A stretch of 64,000 nucleotides of DNA from Ornithinimicrobium faecis (GTDB lineage: Bacteria > Actinomycetota > Actinomycetes > Actinomycetales > Dermatophilaceae), in contig NZ_CP099489.1 of NCBI RefSeq assembly GCF_023923225.1, positions 2,852,001-2,916,000 of the forward strand. Direction: 5' to 3'. Made by a program: the position numbers and the translations under genes. Below the pieces are notes generated by a model. The model saw only the letters and a program-made list of their open reading frames with translations. It did no database searches and was not told where the DNA came from. Of the stretch, positions 1 through 9,169 are shown one piece after another (position 1 is the stretch's first letter; the number at the start of each line of letters is the position of its first letter).

Positions 1-290
1 CCGACACCCCAGTCCAGCGCCCAGGCGCGGATCCTCGGTGCCAGTCGCTCACGCACCTGCTGGGAGAGCAGTTTGGAGTCTTTGACCCCCTGCGGGGCAC
101 TGCGGATCGTCGCGTCGATCGCGACGACACCCACGGAGACCGGTCCGGCCAGAGCTCCCCGGCCGACCTCGTCCATGCCGACCAGGACCGAGTGGCCCTC
201 GCGGAGCAGTGCACGCTCCAGGCGCAGGCTCGGGCGGGTGCTGCGCGGCGTGGTCCGCCGGCGCGTGCCTGCTCGAACGCCCTGGGTCAC
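1..290 (-). CDS. rnhB: Ribonuclease HII (3' part outside window)
   Basis: Manganese/magnesium-dependent endonuclease that removes RNA from RNA-DNA hybrids, including single misincorporated ribonucleotides. The visible N-terminal 96 residues carry the signature DEVGRG (catalytic Asp and Glu) followed by ALAGPVSVG and the KDSKLLS stretch, all diagnostic of the family. The GTG start at 290 overlaps the lepB stop as GTGA, so translation is probably coupled. About 35 basic residues precede the catalytic motif, a longer lead than in most homologues. The gene continues beyond base 1, so its C-terminal half cannot be judged. Confidence 0.93.
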   Translation of the reverse strand, partial: MTQGVRAGTRRRTTPRSTRPSLRLERALLREGHSVLVGMDEVGRGALAGPVSVGVVAIDATIRSAPQGVKDSKLLSQQVRERLAPRIRAWALDWGV

Positions 291-1204
291 TGCCCCTCCG
301 CCACGGGCTCGGGGACCGACCCGAAGGCGTCCTGCGGGTTGCTGAACCAGTCAAACCGGTCCAGTGGCCAGATCAGCACGAAGGCCTGCCCGACGACTCG
401 GTCTGCCGGGATCGACCCTGCGGTGCCGGTGCCATCGTCGTGGGCACGGGAGTCGCGAGAGTAGGAACGGTGGTCGCCCATCATCCAGTAGTGATCCTCC
501 GGCACGGTGATGTCGAAGTTCTCCAGGCTGGGCTCGTCGCCCTCGAACAGATAGGTCTCGTTCAACGGCTCGTCGTTGACGGTGAGCCGGCCCTGGTCGT
601 CACAGCACACGATGTGGTCACCACCGACGCCGATCACCCGCTTGATCAGGTGATGGCTCTCGCCCTCGGGGGCCACTCCCACGAACTTGGCGGCCTCCAT
701 CAGCGGCCCGAGGATCGGCCCACGATCCACCTCGTCGGTCGGGGGCAACCAGCCGCCCGGGTCCTCGAAGACGATCACGTCGCCCCGCTCCACGGACATC
801 GGACCGGCCTGGATCTTGCTGACCAGCACGCGGTCGCCATAGACCAGGGTCGTCTCCATGGATCCCGAGGGGATCCAGAAGGCCTGCACCAGGAAGGTCT
901 TGATCAGGAACGAGATGATCAGGGCCGTCACGCCGATGATGAGCACCTCGCGCACGAAGTGCAGCACTGGGTTGCGCGGTTTGCGGCCGAGGGCGCTCGA
1001 GCGCTCGCGACCGGGGGCCACCGCTGTCGCACCTGCCGCTGTCGCACCTCCCTCTGTGGGACCGTCCGAGGCCGCGCTTGCCGACGTGGCGCCGCCCGCC
1101 GTCTCATCCACGCGAGCCGCGGTCGTGTTCGTGCTGTCCACCGTGCTACCCGGATCGGTCGGGGGTCCCCCCACACTCTCCTCGGATCGCGGGTCTTGCG
1201 TCAC
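287..1204 (-). CDS. lepB: Signal peptidase I
   Basis: Membrane serine protease that cleaves signal peptides from exported proteins. The 305-residue protein has a roughly 80-residue Thr/Ala/Gly-rich cytoplasmic lead, one membrane segment at about 87-108, then PSGSM with the catalytic Ser115, the general-base Lys188 in the IKRVIG box, and the C-terminal [11 protein letters not shown] box. The GTG start at 1204 is chosen because AAAGGA lies eight bases upstream; an in-frame ATG at 1270 has no such signal. It is the next-to-last gene of the rpsP-rnhB operon. The long disordered lead is common in actinobacterial signal peptidases. Confidence 0.95.
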   Translation of the reverse strand: MTQDPRSEESVGGPPTDPGSTVDSTNTTAARVDETAGGATSASAASDGPTEGGATAAGATAVAPGRERSSALGRKPRNPVLHFVREVLIIGVTALIISFLIKTFLVQAFWIPSGSMETTLVYGDRVLVSKIQAGPMSVERGDVIVFEDPGGWLPPTDEVDRGPILGPLMEAAKFVGVAPEGESHHLIKRVIGVGGDHIVCCDDQGRLTVNDEPLNETYLFEGDEPSLENFDITVPEDHYWMMGDHRSYSRDSRAHDDGTGTAGSIPADRVVGQAFVLIWPLDRFDWFSNPQDAFGSVPEPVAEGQ

Positions 1205-1352
1205 GGGTGAAGTCCTTTTCTGCCAGTGGTCGGTCGGGTGTTGCGCTGCACCGACACTAGTACGCCTCACTGGGTGTCAACGTTCCCCCCACGCCGCCGG
1301 TGCCGCAAGCGGTCCGTCCAGCCGCTCGCGCGTCAGCGGCGGGGACAAACGC

Positions 1353-1386
1353 ACGCCGCCCCGGGCCAGACGGCTCGGGGCGGCGT
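1353..1386 (-). terminator. Hairpin between rplS and lepB
   Basis: A strong inverted repeat with arms CGCCGCCCC and GGGGCGGCG, extended by a few further pairs, lies 27 bases after the rplS stop. It could terminate or attenuate transcription of the ribosomal protein part of the operon before lepB. No long T-run follows on the minus strand, so it may instead be an RNA-processing or stability element. Confidence 0.55.
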
Positions 1387-1412
1387 TGTGCAGAAGTGTC
1401 TCGTGACGCGCC

Positions 1413-1772
1413 TCAGGAGGTCGGAGCGTTCTCGCGCTTCTCCTTGATCTTGGCAGCCTTGCCGCGCAGCTCGCGCAGGTAGTAGAGCTTGGCGCGACGG
1501 ACGTCACCGCGGGAGGCAACCTCCACCTTCTCGACGTTCGGGGAGTGCAGCGGGAAGGTGCGCTCGACACCGACGCCGAAGCTGATCTTGCGCACGGTGT
1601 AGGTCTCACCGATGCCACCACCGTGACGACGGATGACGACGCCCTGGAAGATCTGGATACGCGAGCGCGAGCCCTCGATGACCTTCACGTGAACCTTGAT
1701 GTTGTCGCCGGCGCGGAAGTCCGGGATGTCGTCGCGCAGGCTGGCTGCGTCAACGTCGTCGAGCTTGTGCAT
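1413..1772 (-). CDS. rplS: 50S ribosomal protein L19
   Basis: Large-subunit protein at the 30S-50S interface. The 119-residue sequence has the usual length and the conserved stretches [23 protein letters not shown] and ERTFPLHSP, ending in a basic tail. The ATG at 1772 (MHKLDDVD) matches family N-termini; an upstream in-frame start at 1811 would add an atypical 13 residues. It follows trmD in the conserved rpsP-khpA-rimM-trmD-rplS order, with a gap of about 240 bases that is unusually long for this pair. Confidence 0.97.
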   Translation of the reverse strand: MHKLDDVDAASLRDDIPDFRAGDNIKVHVKVIEGSRSRIQIFQGVVIRRHGGGIGETYTVRKISFGVGVERTFPLHSPNVEKVEVASRGDVRRAKLYYLRELRGKAAKIKEKRENAPTS

Positions 1773-2009
1773 GATCAGTTCGCTTTCTCGTCGGTGCCAC
1801 AGGTCACCCACGGCGGTGTGCCGTCACGGTGGACGGGCGTTGGTCAAGGGGTGTGTCAGCCCGTCCTGATCGCACTCTTCCCCCTGTGGCAGGGGCACGA
1901 TGTCGTCGTCCGGGCGGACGCAAGGGTCAAGTTTGCCACAGCGGTGGCCCCTGGGGCCAATCCGGGAGGTGACGATGCCGCACCCCCGACCCACGGCATA
2001 CGGCCGCAG

Positions 2010-2693
2010 TCAGGCGAGCAGGTCCGGGCGCCGTGCCGCCGTGCGCTCCAGACGCTGTTCGTGGCGCCAGGTCGCGATCGCCCCATGGTTCCCGGACAGC
2101 AGGATCTCGGGCACCTCGCGGCCACGCCAGGACGCGGGCTTGGTGTAGACGGGATATTCGAGCAGCCCGTCCTCGTGGGACTCCTCAACGAGAGACTGCT
2201 CGTTGCCGATGACCCCGGGGATGAGCCGGGCGATCGCCTCGACCATCGCCAGCACGGCGACCTCTCCGCCGTTGAGGACATAGTCGCCCAGGGAGATGAC
2301 CGAGACCGGCATCCGCTCAGCGGCCTCCTCATAGACCCGCTCGTCGATGCCCTCATAGCGTCCGCAGGCGAAGGCCAGCCAGGGCTCGGCGGCCAGGTCG
2401 CGCGCGGTCTGCTGCGTGAACGGGATGCCACCAGGACCGGGGACGATCAGGTGTGGCACCCGCCCGTCCTCGGTCAGGGCGTCGAGCGCCTCGCCCCACG
2501 GCTCGGGCTTCATCACCATGCCGGCGCCACCGCCGTAGGGAGAGTCGTCAACGGTCCGGTGCCGGTCGTGGGTGTGCTCGCGCAGGTCGTGCACGCGGAG
2601 GTCGATCAGACCCTCGCGGCGGGCCTTGCCGATCAGCGAGAGCTCCAGCGGCGCAAGGTAGTCCGGGAAGATCGTGATGACGTCCAGTCGCAT
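2010..2693 (-). CDS. trmD: tRNA (guanine-N1)-methyltransferase
   Basis: SAM-dependent SPOUT-class enzyme that makes m1G37 next to the anticodon and so prevents frameshifting. The protein starts [10 protein letters not shown] and contains the SAM-knot motifs [11 protein letters not shown] and [11 protein letters not shown], with a length (227 aa) typical of the family. The ATG at 2693 gives the family-like start and has GGGGGAG upstream; a GTG at 2699 overlapping the rimM stop would add two residues. It is translationally linked to rimM. Confidence 0.96.
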   Translation of the reverse strand: MRLDVITIFPDYLAPLELSLIGKARREGLIDLRVHDLREHTHDRHRTVDDSPYGGGAGMVMKPEPWGEALDALTEDGRVPHLIVPGPGGIPFTQQTARDLAAEPWLAFACGRYEGIDERVYEEAAERMPVSVISLGDYVLNGGEVAVLAMVEAIARLIPGVIGNEQSLVEESHEDGLLEYPVYTKPASWRGREVPEILLSGNHGAIATWRHEQRLERTAARRPDLLA

Positions 2694-2695
2694 GC

Positions 2696-3202
2696 TCACT
2701 CCCCCAGCTCCAGGAGCCCCTCCGGTGGGTCCACCACCACGCGCCCGGCCTCCTCATCGACCTCCGGCACGATCTCCTCGACGAACGGGATGAGGACCTC
2801 GCTCCCGTCGGCGCGGCGCACCTCGAGCAGGTCCTGCACGTCGCGCGTATGCAGCGCGCTCACCTCTCCGACGACGCTCCCGTCGGTCAGCACAACAGTC
2901 AGACCGATGAGGTCCTTCTCGTACCAGCCGTCGTCGTCCTCCCCGATCGCGTCGTCCTCGTCCAGGAGCAACTTGGTGTTGCGCAGCGACTCTGCGGCAG
3001 TGCGGTCGAGATGGCCCTCGAAGCCCAGCAGATAGGTCTGCTGGTGCAGCCGTGCCGAGCGCAGGACCAGGGTGCCTCGGTCCGGCTCGGTCACGAACTC
3101 CGTGCCCGGCACGAAGCGCTCCTCGGGGGCGTCGGTGTGGGCCTGGACGGTGACCTCACCCTTGAGGCCGTGGGCCTTGCCAATGCGGGCGACGACGTGC
3201 AT
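2696..3202 (-). CDS. rimM: Ribosome maturation factor RimM
   Basis: Assembly factor for the 30S head that binds ribosomal protein S19 and 16S rRNA. The 168-residue protein begins with the typical [12 protein letters not shown] segment of the RimM N-domain; the C-terminal half is the PRC-barrel, ending in the acidic [16 protein letters not shown] stretch. It lies between khpA and trmD; a perfect 15-bp hairpin is located in the gap between khpA and this gene. Confidence 0.95.
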   Translation of the reverse strand: MHVVARIGKAHGLKGEVTVQAHTDAPEERFVPGTEFVTEPDRGTLVLRSARLHQQTYLLGFEGHLDRTAAESLRNTKLLLDEDDAIGEDDDGWYEKDLIGLTVVLTDGSVVGEVSALHTRDVQDLLEVRRADGSEVLIPFVEEIVPEVDEEAGRVVVDPPEGLLELGE

Positions 3203-3240
3203 GGCGCTCCTTCGCGGGACTGGGGGACAGACAAACGGAA

Positions 3241-3274
3241 GGGGTATGCCGACAGCTGGCTGTCGGCATACCCC
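3241..3274. terminator. Perfect 15-bp hairpin between khpA and rimM
   Basis: Arms GGGGTATGCCGACAG and CTGTCGGCATACCCC are perfectly complementary around a four-base loop. Each arm carries one copy of the dispersed octamer GTATGCCG. It lies inside an operon, 24 bases after the khpA stop, and only a weak T-rich stretch follows on the minus strand. It may be an attenuator, a partial terminator or an RNase III site that sets different levels of S16 and the downstream genes. Confidence 0.7.
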
Positions 3275-3298
3275 TCCAGGGTCGTGCTGTGGTCGGGC

Positions 3299-3541
3299 TC
3301 AGCGAGCCCGGTCGGTGTCGACGATGTCAACGCGGACCTTGTCGCCACCGGCGATGGCACCCATGACGGTGCGCAGCGCGCTGGCGGTCCGGCCGCGACG
3401 GCCGATCACCCGGCCGAGGTCCTCGGGGTGGACCCGCACCTCAAGGACGTCGCCGTGGCGGACGTTCTTGGTGCGCACGGTCACGTCGCCATCGTGGTCG
3501 ACGATCCCCTTGACGAGGTGCTCCAGGGCCTCTTCGAGCAT
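3299..3541 (-). CDS. khpA: KH-domain RNA-binding protein KhpA
   Basis: Small RNA-binding protein of 80 residues that in Gram-positive bacteria partners with KhpB/Jag and affects cell division and sRNA or mRNA stability. The single KH domain shows the GxxG loop in the segment GRVIGRRGRT. It starts five bases after rpsP ends, the usual position in actinobacteria, so it is co-transcribed with S16. Confidence 0.92.
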   Translation of the reverse strand: MLEEALEHLVKGIVDHDGDVTVRTKNVRHGDVLEVRVHPEDLGRVIGRRGRTASALRTVMGAIAGGDKVRVDIVDTDRAR

Positions 3542-3546
3542 CGGAC

Positions 3547-4362
3547 TCAGCCCTCAGCCTTGTCGGTGCCGATCTCGGCACCGGTGTCGGCGGACTGCTT
3601 GGCAGCGCCACCGGCCGGCTCGAAGCCAGCAGCAACAGCGGCGTCGGGGGTGCGGAACCAGACCTCAGCCTCGGTCTGGTCATACCAATGCGAGCCCTCG
3701 ACGTGATACTTCATCGAGTCCTTGTTGCCCTTGACGGTGAAGCCCTCGGGGGCCGAGCCGTCCTCGGTCGGAGCGGCGGAGTCGGCGCCGAAGCCACCGT
3801 CGACGACCGCAGCCGGAGCGGTTGCCTCGGCAGCGGGGGCCTCGTCGGCCTTCGCCTCGTCGGCCTTGGGAGCGTCGTCCTTCTTCGCCTCGTCAGCCTT
3901 GGGAGCGTCGTCCTTCTTGGCCTCGTCAGCCTTGGGGGCGTCGTCCTTCTTGGGCTCAGCCTTCTTGGCGTCGTCCTTCTTGGCCTTGCGCGGCGTGTCG
4001 GCCGTGCTGGCCTCCTTGCCGTCGGCGGCGGCCAGGGCGGCCTCGTAGAGCGACTTCTTGTCAGGGCGCGGCTCAGCGACCTTGAGGGTGCCCTCGGCGC
4101 CCTCCTCGCCCTTGAACTTCTGCCAGTCGCCGGTCACCTTCAGCAGTGCGGCGACCTGCTCGGTCGGCTGCGCGCCGACACCGAGCCAGTACTGCGCACG
4201 CTCGGAGTCGATCTCGATGAGCGACGGCTCCTCGGCCGGCACATAACGGCCGATCTCCTCGATGGCACGGCCATCGCGCTTCTTGCGGCCGTCCATGACG
4301 ACGACGCGATAGAACGGTGCACGGATCTTGCCCATGCGCTTCAGACGGATCTTGACAGCCAC
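3547..4362 (-). CDS. rpsP: 30S ribosomal protein S16 with long C-terminal extension
   Basis: Small-subunit protein needed for 30S assembly. Residues 1-80 are an ordinary S16 domain ([40 protein letters not shown]). The protein is 271 residues, about twice the normal actinobacterial length: residues 80-130 are linker, then come three 11-residue tandem repeats of [11 protein letters not shown] in a Lys/Ala/Asp-rich stretch, and finally a compact module of about 45 residues ([33 protein letters not shown]). That module resembles a short domain seen at the C-termini of assorted actinobacterial proteins (called the sunset domain in some databases, from memory). The start is GTG at 4362, with GAGGAG 12 bases upstream. 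Confidence 0.95.
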   Translation of the reverse strand: MAVKIRLKRMGKIRAPFYRVVVMDGRKKRDGRAIEEIGRYVPAEEPSLIEIDSERAQYWLGVGAQPTEQVAALLKVTGDWQKFKGEEGAEGTLKVAEPRPDKKSLYEAALAAADGKEASTADTPRKAKKDDAKKAEPKKDDAPKADEAKKDDAPKADEAKKDDAPKADEAKADEAPAAEATAPAAVVDGGFGADSAAPTEDGSAPEGFTVKGNKDSMKYHVEGSHWYDQTEAEVWFRTPDAAVAAGFEPAGGAAKQSADTGAEIGTDKAEG

Positions 4363-4547
4363 GAGTTCGGGTGTCTCCTCATTCTTGGTCAGGGTGAGCA
4401 CCCGCTGGCCCACGTGGGGAAACACGCGCGGGGCGGATGCTCGGGAACACGCTGGAGTCGGTGAGAGGGGCCGACAGCAGACGGGTACCGGGCTATTGTG
4501 CCAGATCGCGCGCGCACCGACGAACCACCGCCCGCCGAGTCTGCCCC

Positions 4548-5660
4548 TCAGTGGTGGTGGCGGCCCTGCGATGCGTGCACGTGACCACGCAGGATGACAC
4601 GGTGCGGGTCGGCCATCGTCCTCAGGTCCTCGCGCGGGTCGTCGCGATAGACGACCAGGTCTGCGGACTCCCCCTCGGCGATCCCGGGCCGGTGCAGCCA
4701 CTCCCGGGCCGCCCACGTCGCGGCGCCGATCGCCTCGATGTTCGACATCCCCGCCTTGGTCAGCGCCTCGACCTCGCGGGCGACCAGCCCGTGCGGCAGT
4801 TGGCCGCCGGCGTCGGTGCCGACATAGACCGGCACCCCCGCCTCACGCGCCCTGGCCACCGTCTCGTAGCGCCGCTCATACAGATCCATCATGTGGTCGG
4901 CATAGGTCGGGAACTTCCCACGTCCTGCCTCGGCAAACTTCGGGAAGTTGTCGATGTTGACCAGTGTCGGCACGATCGCGATCTGCTGCTCGGCGAAGGC
5001 GTCGATCGTGTCGTCCAGCAGCCCGGTCGCGTGCTCGATGCAGTCCGTCCCGGCAGCGGCGAAGTCCCGCAGCGACTGCTCACCGAAGCAGTGGGCCGTC
5101 ACCCGCGCGCCCTCCTCGTGCGCCGCATCAATCGCGGCGCGCAGCTCCTCCACCGGCCACTGCGTGCCCAGGTCGCCGGTGTCCCGGTCGATCCAGTCAC
5201 CGACCAGCTTGACCCAGCCGTCGCCCCGACGGGCCTCGCGCCGCACATAGGTCACCAGGTCCTCCGGCTCGATCTCGTGCGCGAAGTTGCGGATGTAGCG
5301 CTTGGGCCGCGCGATGTGGCGGCCGGCGCGGATCAGGCGGGGCAGGTCCTCGCGCTCGTGGATCCAGGACGTGTCGTTGGGGCTGCCCGCGTCGCGCAGG
5401 AGCAACGCACCGGCGTCGCGGTCAGCGAGCGCGTGCTCCTCGGCCTGCTCGGGCGGCACTCCCCCGTGGGACTCGAGGCCGACGTGGCAGTGAGCGTCGA
5501 CAAGACCCGGCAGCGTCCAGCCCTCGATCGTCTCCACGTCACCGGCCGAGCCGCTGGGTGCCGTGAGACTGATCCGGCCGTCCACCACCCAGATCTCGTC
5601 GAGGGTCTCCTCCGGGCCGACCAGGATCTGGCCACGGATGTGCAGCACGGGCTTGCTCAT
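4548..5660 (-). CDS. Metal-dependent amidohydrolase (imidazolonepropionase-like)
   Basis: Predicted hydrolase of the amidohydrolase superfamily, 370 residues, cytosolic. It has the small beta-sandwich start ending in [12 protein letters not shown] (metal-binding HxH), a central VKLVGD segment with a probable metal-bridging Lys, VTAHCFGEQ (His), CIEHATG (His), YVGTDAGG (catalytic Asp) and the C-terminal [10 protein letters not shown] strand. ATG at 5660 has GGAGG ten bases upstream. It is transcribed alone between rpsP and a divergent GNAT gene. The true substrate cannot be read from the sequence; histidine-degradation genes are not adjacent. Confidence 0.85.
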   Translation of the reverse strand: MSKPVLHIRGQILVGPEETLDEIWVVDGRISLTAPSGSAGDVETIEGWTLPGLVDAHCHVGLESHGGVPPEQAEEHALADRDAGALLLRDAGSPNDTSWIHEREDLPRLIRAGRHIARPKRYIRNFAHEIEPEDLVTYVRREARRGDGWVKLVGDWIDRDTGDLGTQWPVEELRAAIDAAHEEGARVTAHCFGEQSLRDFAAAGTDCIEHATGLLDDTIDAFAEQQIAIVPTLVNIDNFPKFAEAGRGKFPTYADHMMDLYERRYETVARAREAGVPVYVGTDAGGQLPHGLVAREVEALTKAGMSNIEAIGAATWAAREWLHRPGIAEGESADLVVYRDDPREDLRTMADPHRVILRGHVHASQGRHHH

Positions 5661-5750
5661 GAAAGTCCTGCCTCCTTGCGGGTTGGGCGCTGTCCGGCAG
5701 GCTATCGGCCCGCCCCGGAGTCCGCCCGTCCGCGTCCTAGACTCGCGGGC

Positions 5751-6419
5751 ATGCCTGCGGTCACCCCACCCCCGATCGCGCGGGTGGATCTGCGGCAGGT
5801 CCTGCGCGAGGCGGCAGGGAGCACCTTCCCTGCTGCCGACGGCGGTTTCTCCCGCGCAACGCCCTGGCGCGACGGGGTCGAGGCCGCCGTCGCCTTCACG
5901 GGCCACGCGGTGCTGGTCGTCGGCGAGGACGTGTCGGACGAGCACCTCCGCTCCCTCGGCGTGCACGGGCTCGGTGGCGCACACGACCCCCGGGCCACCG
6001 TCGACCTGGCAGGGCAGGGCGAGATCGGGATCCTGGACGCCCTCCTGGTCGGCCACGGCACCGGCGGGCACGAGACCGGCGCCCAGGGCACCCTCGTGGA
6101 GCGCCCGGACCTGGCACAGTCCCACCGCGCGCAGCACGCGGCGCAGTGGCGCGACGACATCAGGGTCTATGGGCTCGCCGACCCGGCGCGCACCGCGTTG
6201 GCCACCCTGGGCCGGGGCATCGCCGGACTGCCTGAGCTGGGGCTGCAGGCAGATGACGGGTCGGCCGACGAACTGCTCGCCGGCCTGCTCTCCCTCGTCC
6301 CAGCCGGTGATGTCGTGCTCGCCTCGGTCAGCCCGGGCAATGCCCGCTCGCTGCGATTCTTCCTGCGCCGCGGCTTCGTGCCGGTCGGCAGCGTGCAGCT
6401 GTGGCACCCGGCCCGGTGA
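5751..6419 (+). CDS. GNAT-family N-acetyltransferase
   Basis: The 222-residue protein ends with the pattern GDVVLASVSPGNARSLRFFLRRGFVPVG, here read as the C-terminal acetyl-CoA-binding half of a GNAT fold (residues about 180-215); the N-terminal half is divergent and I do not recognise it. The start ATG at 5751 is preceded by TAGACT at 5738-5743 with a seven-base spacer and no ribosome-binding site, so the mRNA is probably leaderless. It converges on mug, with stops two bases apart. The substrate is unknown. Confidence 0.6.
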   Translation: MPAVTPPPIARVDLRQVLREAAGSTFPAADGGFSRATPWRDGVEAAVAFTGHAVLVVGEDVSDEHLRSLGVHGLGGAHDPRATVDLAGQGEIGILDALLVGHGTGGHETGAQGTLVERPDLAQSHRAQHAAQWRDDIRVYGLADPARTALATLGRGIAGLPELGLQADDGSADELLAGLLSLVPAGDVVLASVSPGNARSLRFFLRRGFVPVGSVQLWHPAR

Positions 6420-6420
6420 C

Positions 6421-7017
6421 TCAGCCGATGACCCCCGCGGCACGCGCCGGCTCCGCGTAGGCCTGCGCCAGCGAGTCCACCGTCTCGTGGGCGTTCAGTC
6501 CGCTGGGGTTGGGCACCACCCACAGTCGGGAGCCCTCAAAGGGGTCGGGTTGCTCACCCACCACCGCTCCCCGCACCCCAAAAGCGCTGCGGTATGCCGT
6601 GATGCCGGCCACCGCGACCACCGCCGGTCGGGCGTCGCGCACCGTGGCGCGGAGGCGCTCACCGCCCTCGCGCAGTTCGCGGCCCGTCAGCTCGTCGGCA
6701 CGGGCGGTGGCCCGCCGCACCAGGTTGGTGATGCCAATGCCCCGCTCGCGCAGGTGATCCCGCTCCTCGTCAGTCATGCCGGCCGCCGGGTCGATGCGCC
6801 CCTCAACGATCCCTGCCTGCAGGAGCGCCGGATAGAACCGATTGCCCGGATGGGCAAAGTGCGTCTGGGTCGCCGCGGTCCACAGCCCTGGGTTGATGCC
6901 GACGAACAGGAGCCGCAGAGCCTGCCCACCGCCCGGCAGCAGGTCCGGCACCACGGCATCGCGGAAGGACTCGAGCTCGGCTCGCGTGAAGCGCCTTCGA
7001 CGCGGTGTGGTGGACAC
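6421..7017 (-). CDS. mug: G/U mismatch-specific DNA glycosylase
   Basis: Base-excision repair enzyme of the uracil-DNA glycosylase superfamily that removes uracil or ethenocytosine opposite guanine. The catalytic-loop motif GINPG is at about residue 37, followed by HFAHPGNRFYPAL, and the second motif NPSGLNAH lies near the C-terminus. Length 198 aa is typical. The GTG start at 7017 lacks a Shine-Dalgarno; TAGGCT at 7026-7031 sits eight bases before it, suggesting a leaderless message. It is divergent from the oxidoreductase at 7056, with 38 bases between the two starts. Confidence 0.88.
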   Translation of the reverse strand: MSTTPRRRRFTRAELESFRDAVVPDLLPGGGQALRLLFVGINPGLWTAATQTHFAHPGNRFYPALLQAGIVEGRIDPAAGMTDEERDHLRERGIGITNLVRRATARADELTGRELREGGERLRATVRDARPAVVAVAGITAYRSAFGVRGAVVGEQPDPFEGSRLWVVPNPSGLNAHETVDSLAQAYAEPARAAGVIG

Positions 7018-7055
7018 GTCTGGAGAGCCTAGACCGGCGCGGATAGCGTGGCCTC

Positions 7056-8567
7056 ATGAGAGTTGATGCCGTCGTCATCGGAGCCGGCCACAACGGCCTG
7101 ACCGCCGCTGCCTATCTCGCCCGCGCGGGCCGGTCGGTCCTGATCCTGGAGCGCTCCGCCCACATCGGCGGGGCCGCTCGCTCCGACCAGGTCTTCCCTG
7201 CCTACGAAGCCCGACTGTCGGCATACTCGTATTTGGTCAGTCTGCTGCCCGACCAGATCATCGACGAGCTCGGCCTCGACCTGCAGCTGATCAGGCGCCG
7301 GATCAGTTCCTACACCCCCGTCGGTGACAGCGGCATCCTGATCGACAACGGCGACACAGCACGCACGTCGGCTGATCTCGGCGCGGACGCACAGGCCTGG
7401 GACGACTTCTATGGCCTGACCGGCGACATCGCCGCCAAGCTGTTCCCCACCGTGACCGAGCCGCTGCGCTCCCGGGACGACGTCAGGACCCTCGTGGGTG
7501 AGGAGGCGTGGCGCGATGTCTTCGAGCGGCCGCTCGGTGAGGCCATTGAGGCGCGGTTCAGCTCCGACATCGTCCGCGGGATCGTGCTCACCGATGGGCT
7601 GATCGGCACGTTCGGGCAGCCGGGCGACGCCGAGCGCCTGGTCAACCGGTGCTTCCTCTATCACGTGATCGGCCGCGGCACCGGCGACTGGGACGTCCCG
7701 GTCGGCGGCATGGGAGCGGTCACCGACGGACTGCTCCGTGCCGCAGAGCAGGCGGGCGCGCAACTGCGCTCGTCGAGCACCGTCACCTCGGTCTCCACGG
7801 ACGGGAAGGAGGCGGTGGTCACGACCGCTGACGGCCTCGAGGTGCGAGCCGCCCAGGTCTTCGCCAACTGCGCACCGAACGTCCTCGACGCCCTGCTGGG
7901 TGAGGCGCCCTCGCGACCGGAGCCGGAGGGCGCCCAGCTCAAGATCAACATGCTGCTCTCGCGTCTGCCGGCGCTCAAGGATGACTCGCTCACGCCGGAG
8001 CAGGCCTTTGCCGGGACCTTCCACATCAACGAGGGCTACGACCAGATCGCCACCGCCTATGCGCAGGCCGCCGCCGGACACATCCCGGACGTGCCGCCGT
8101 GTGAGGTCTACTGCCACAGCCTGTCTGACACCTCGATCCTGGGCCCAGATCTGGTGGCCTCGGGAGCGCAGACCCTCACCCTGTTCGGGCTGCACATGCC
8201 CGCCCGGCTGTTCCGGGAGGACCCCGAGGGTGCTCGTGAGCGAGCTCTGGAGCTGACGCTGGCGTCGATCAACTCGGTGCTGGCCGAGCCGATCGAGGAC
8301 TGTCTGCTGGCGCCCGACACCCTCGATGCGCGCAGCCCGCTGGACATCGAGGCGTCCGTCGGGATGCCCGGTGGGCACATCTTCCACGGCGATCTGCAGT
8401 GGCCCTTCGCTGAGACGCCGGACGAGGTCGGCCGGTGGGGCACCGAGACCCGGCACGCCAATGTCTTCCTGTGTGGCTCGGGTGCCCGTCGCGGTGGCGC
8501 CGTCAGCGGCATCCCCGGCAGGGCGGCCGTTGCCGCAGCCCTTGGCGAGGAAGCGCTAAGCCGCTGA
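7056..8567 (+). CDS. FAD-dependent oxidoreductase, phytoene desaturase-like
   Basis: A 503-residue flavoprotein of the CrtI/amine oxidase type. The N-terminus is a Rossmann dinucleotide-binding motif (VVIGAGHNGL, then LERSAHIGGAARS); the C-terminus has the FAD-contacting LCGSGARRGGAVSGIPGRAA. No carotenoid genes are nearby, so a specific desaturase role is not supported; the family includes many oxidoreductases of unknown substrate. TAGCGT at 7044-7049 is six bases before the ATG, so the transcript is probably leaderless. Confidence 0.85.
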   Translation: MRVDAVVIGAGHNGLTAAAYLARAGRSVLILERSAHIGGAARSDQVFPAYEARLSAYSYLVSLLPDQIIDELGLDLQLIRRRISSYTPVGDSGILIDNGDTARTSADLGADAQAWDDFYGLTGDIAAKLFPTVTEPLRSRDDVRTLVGEEAWRDVFERPLGEAIEARFSSDIVRGIVLTDGLIGTFGQPGDAERLVNRCFLYHVIGRGTGDWDVPVGGMGAVTDGLLRAAEQAGAQLRSSSTVTSVSTDGKEAVVTTADGLEVRAAQVFANCAPNVLDALLGEAPSRPEPEGAQLKINMLLSRLPALKDDSLTPEQAFAGTFHINEGYDQIATAYAQAAAGHIPDVPPCEVYCHSLSDTSILGPDLVASGAQTLTLFGLHMPARLFREDPEGARERALELTLASINSVLAEPIEDCLLAPDTLDARSPLDIEASVGMPGGHIFHGDLQWPFAETPDEVGRWGTETRHANVFLCGSGARRGGAVSGIPGRAAVAAALGEEALSR

Positions 8568-8577
8568 TCAGGGCACG

Positions 8578-9141
8578 ATGGGACTTATGACGACGCTGCC
8601 GCGCGGCGGACCAGTGACCCTCGAGGACTTCGAGGCGATCCGTGATGTCGACGACGGCCACCGCTACGAGCTCATCGATGGCGTGCTCATCGTGACTCCG
8701 TCACCTGTGCCGCGTCACCAGAAGGTTGCCTTCCGTCTAGCACAGCTGCTCGACCGTAGCCGCCCGGGAGAGTACGAGGTCTACATGGCCCCGCTGGACA
8801 TCAGGTTGGGGGACGACACAGTCCTGCAGCCAGACGTGCTCGTCGTGCCCAACTCCGCAGTCAGTGAGGAGCGCATCGAGGGCCGCCCGCTCCTGGCTGT
8901 CGAGGTCCTCTCCCCCAGCACCCGCACCTTCGACCTGGGCGCCAAGCAGCTCCGTTACGAGCAAGCGTGCACCCCGTCATACTGGGTCATCGATCCGGAT
9001 GAGCCCTCGCTGCGCGCCTGGGAACTGCGCGAGCACCACTACGTGGAGGTCGCACACGCTACCGGCGACGAGGTTGCGAAACTCTCTCTGCCGTGGCCCA
9101 TCGAGATCATCCCCAGCCACCTGGTCGACGATCTGCGCTGA
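8578..9141 (+). CDS. Uma2-family putative PD-(D/E)XK nuclease
   Basis: A 187-residue member of the Uma2 family, which has a restriction-endonuclease-like fold but mostly unknown function. Seen here: YELIDGVLIVTPSP, then the Asp of LQPDVLVV, EVLSPST with the catalytic-type Glu, a following Lys in LGAKQLRYE, and SYWVIDPDEP. Two in-frame ATGs (8578 and 8587) are possible starts. It follows the oxidoreductase by ten bases and may be co-transcribed. A paralogue lies at 47085. Confidence 0.8.
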   Translation: MGLMTTLPRGGPVTLEDFEAIRDVDDGHRYELIDGVLIVTPSPVPRHQKVAFRLAQLLDRSRPGEYEVYMAPLDIRLGDDTVLQPDVLVVPNSAVSEERIEGRPLLAVEVLSPSTRTFDLGAKQLRYEQACTPSYWVIDPDEPSLRAWELREHHYVEVAHATGDEVAKLSLPWPIEIIPSHLVDDLR

Positions 9142-9169
9142 GGACAGTTGGGCTGTCGGACGGTCGGGA

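Noticed and set aside
4363..4547. rpsP promoter with CACAAT at 4495-4500 and a long leader
   Set aside because: The -10 is plausible but no -35 with proper spacing was convincing, and no ribosomal-protein binding structure was recognisable.
9143..9160. Hairpin GACAG-TTGGG-CTGTC between Uma2 and ffh
   Set aside because: A five-base stem without a T-run is too weak to call a terminator.
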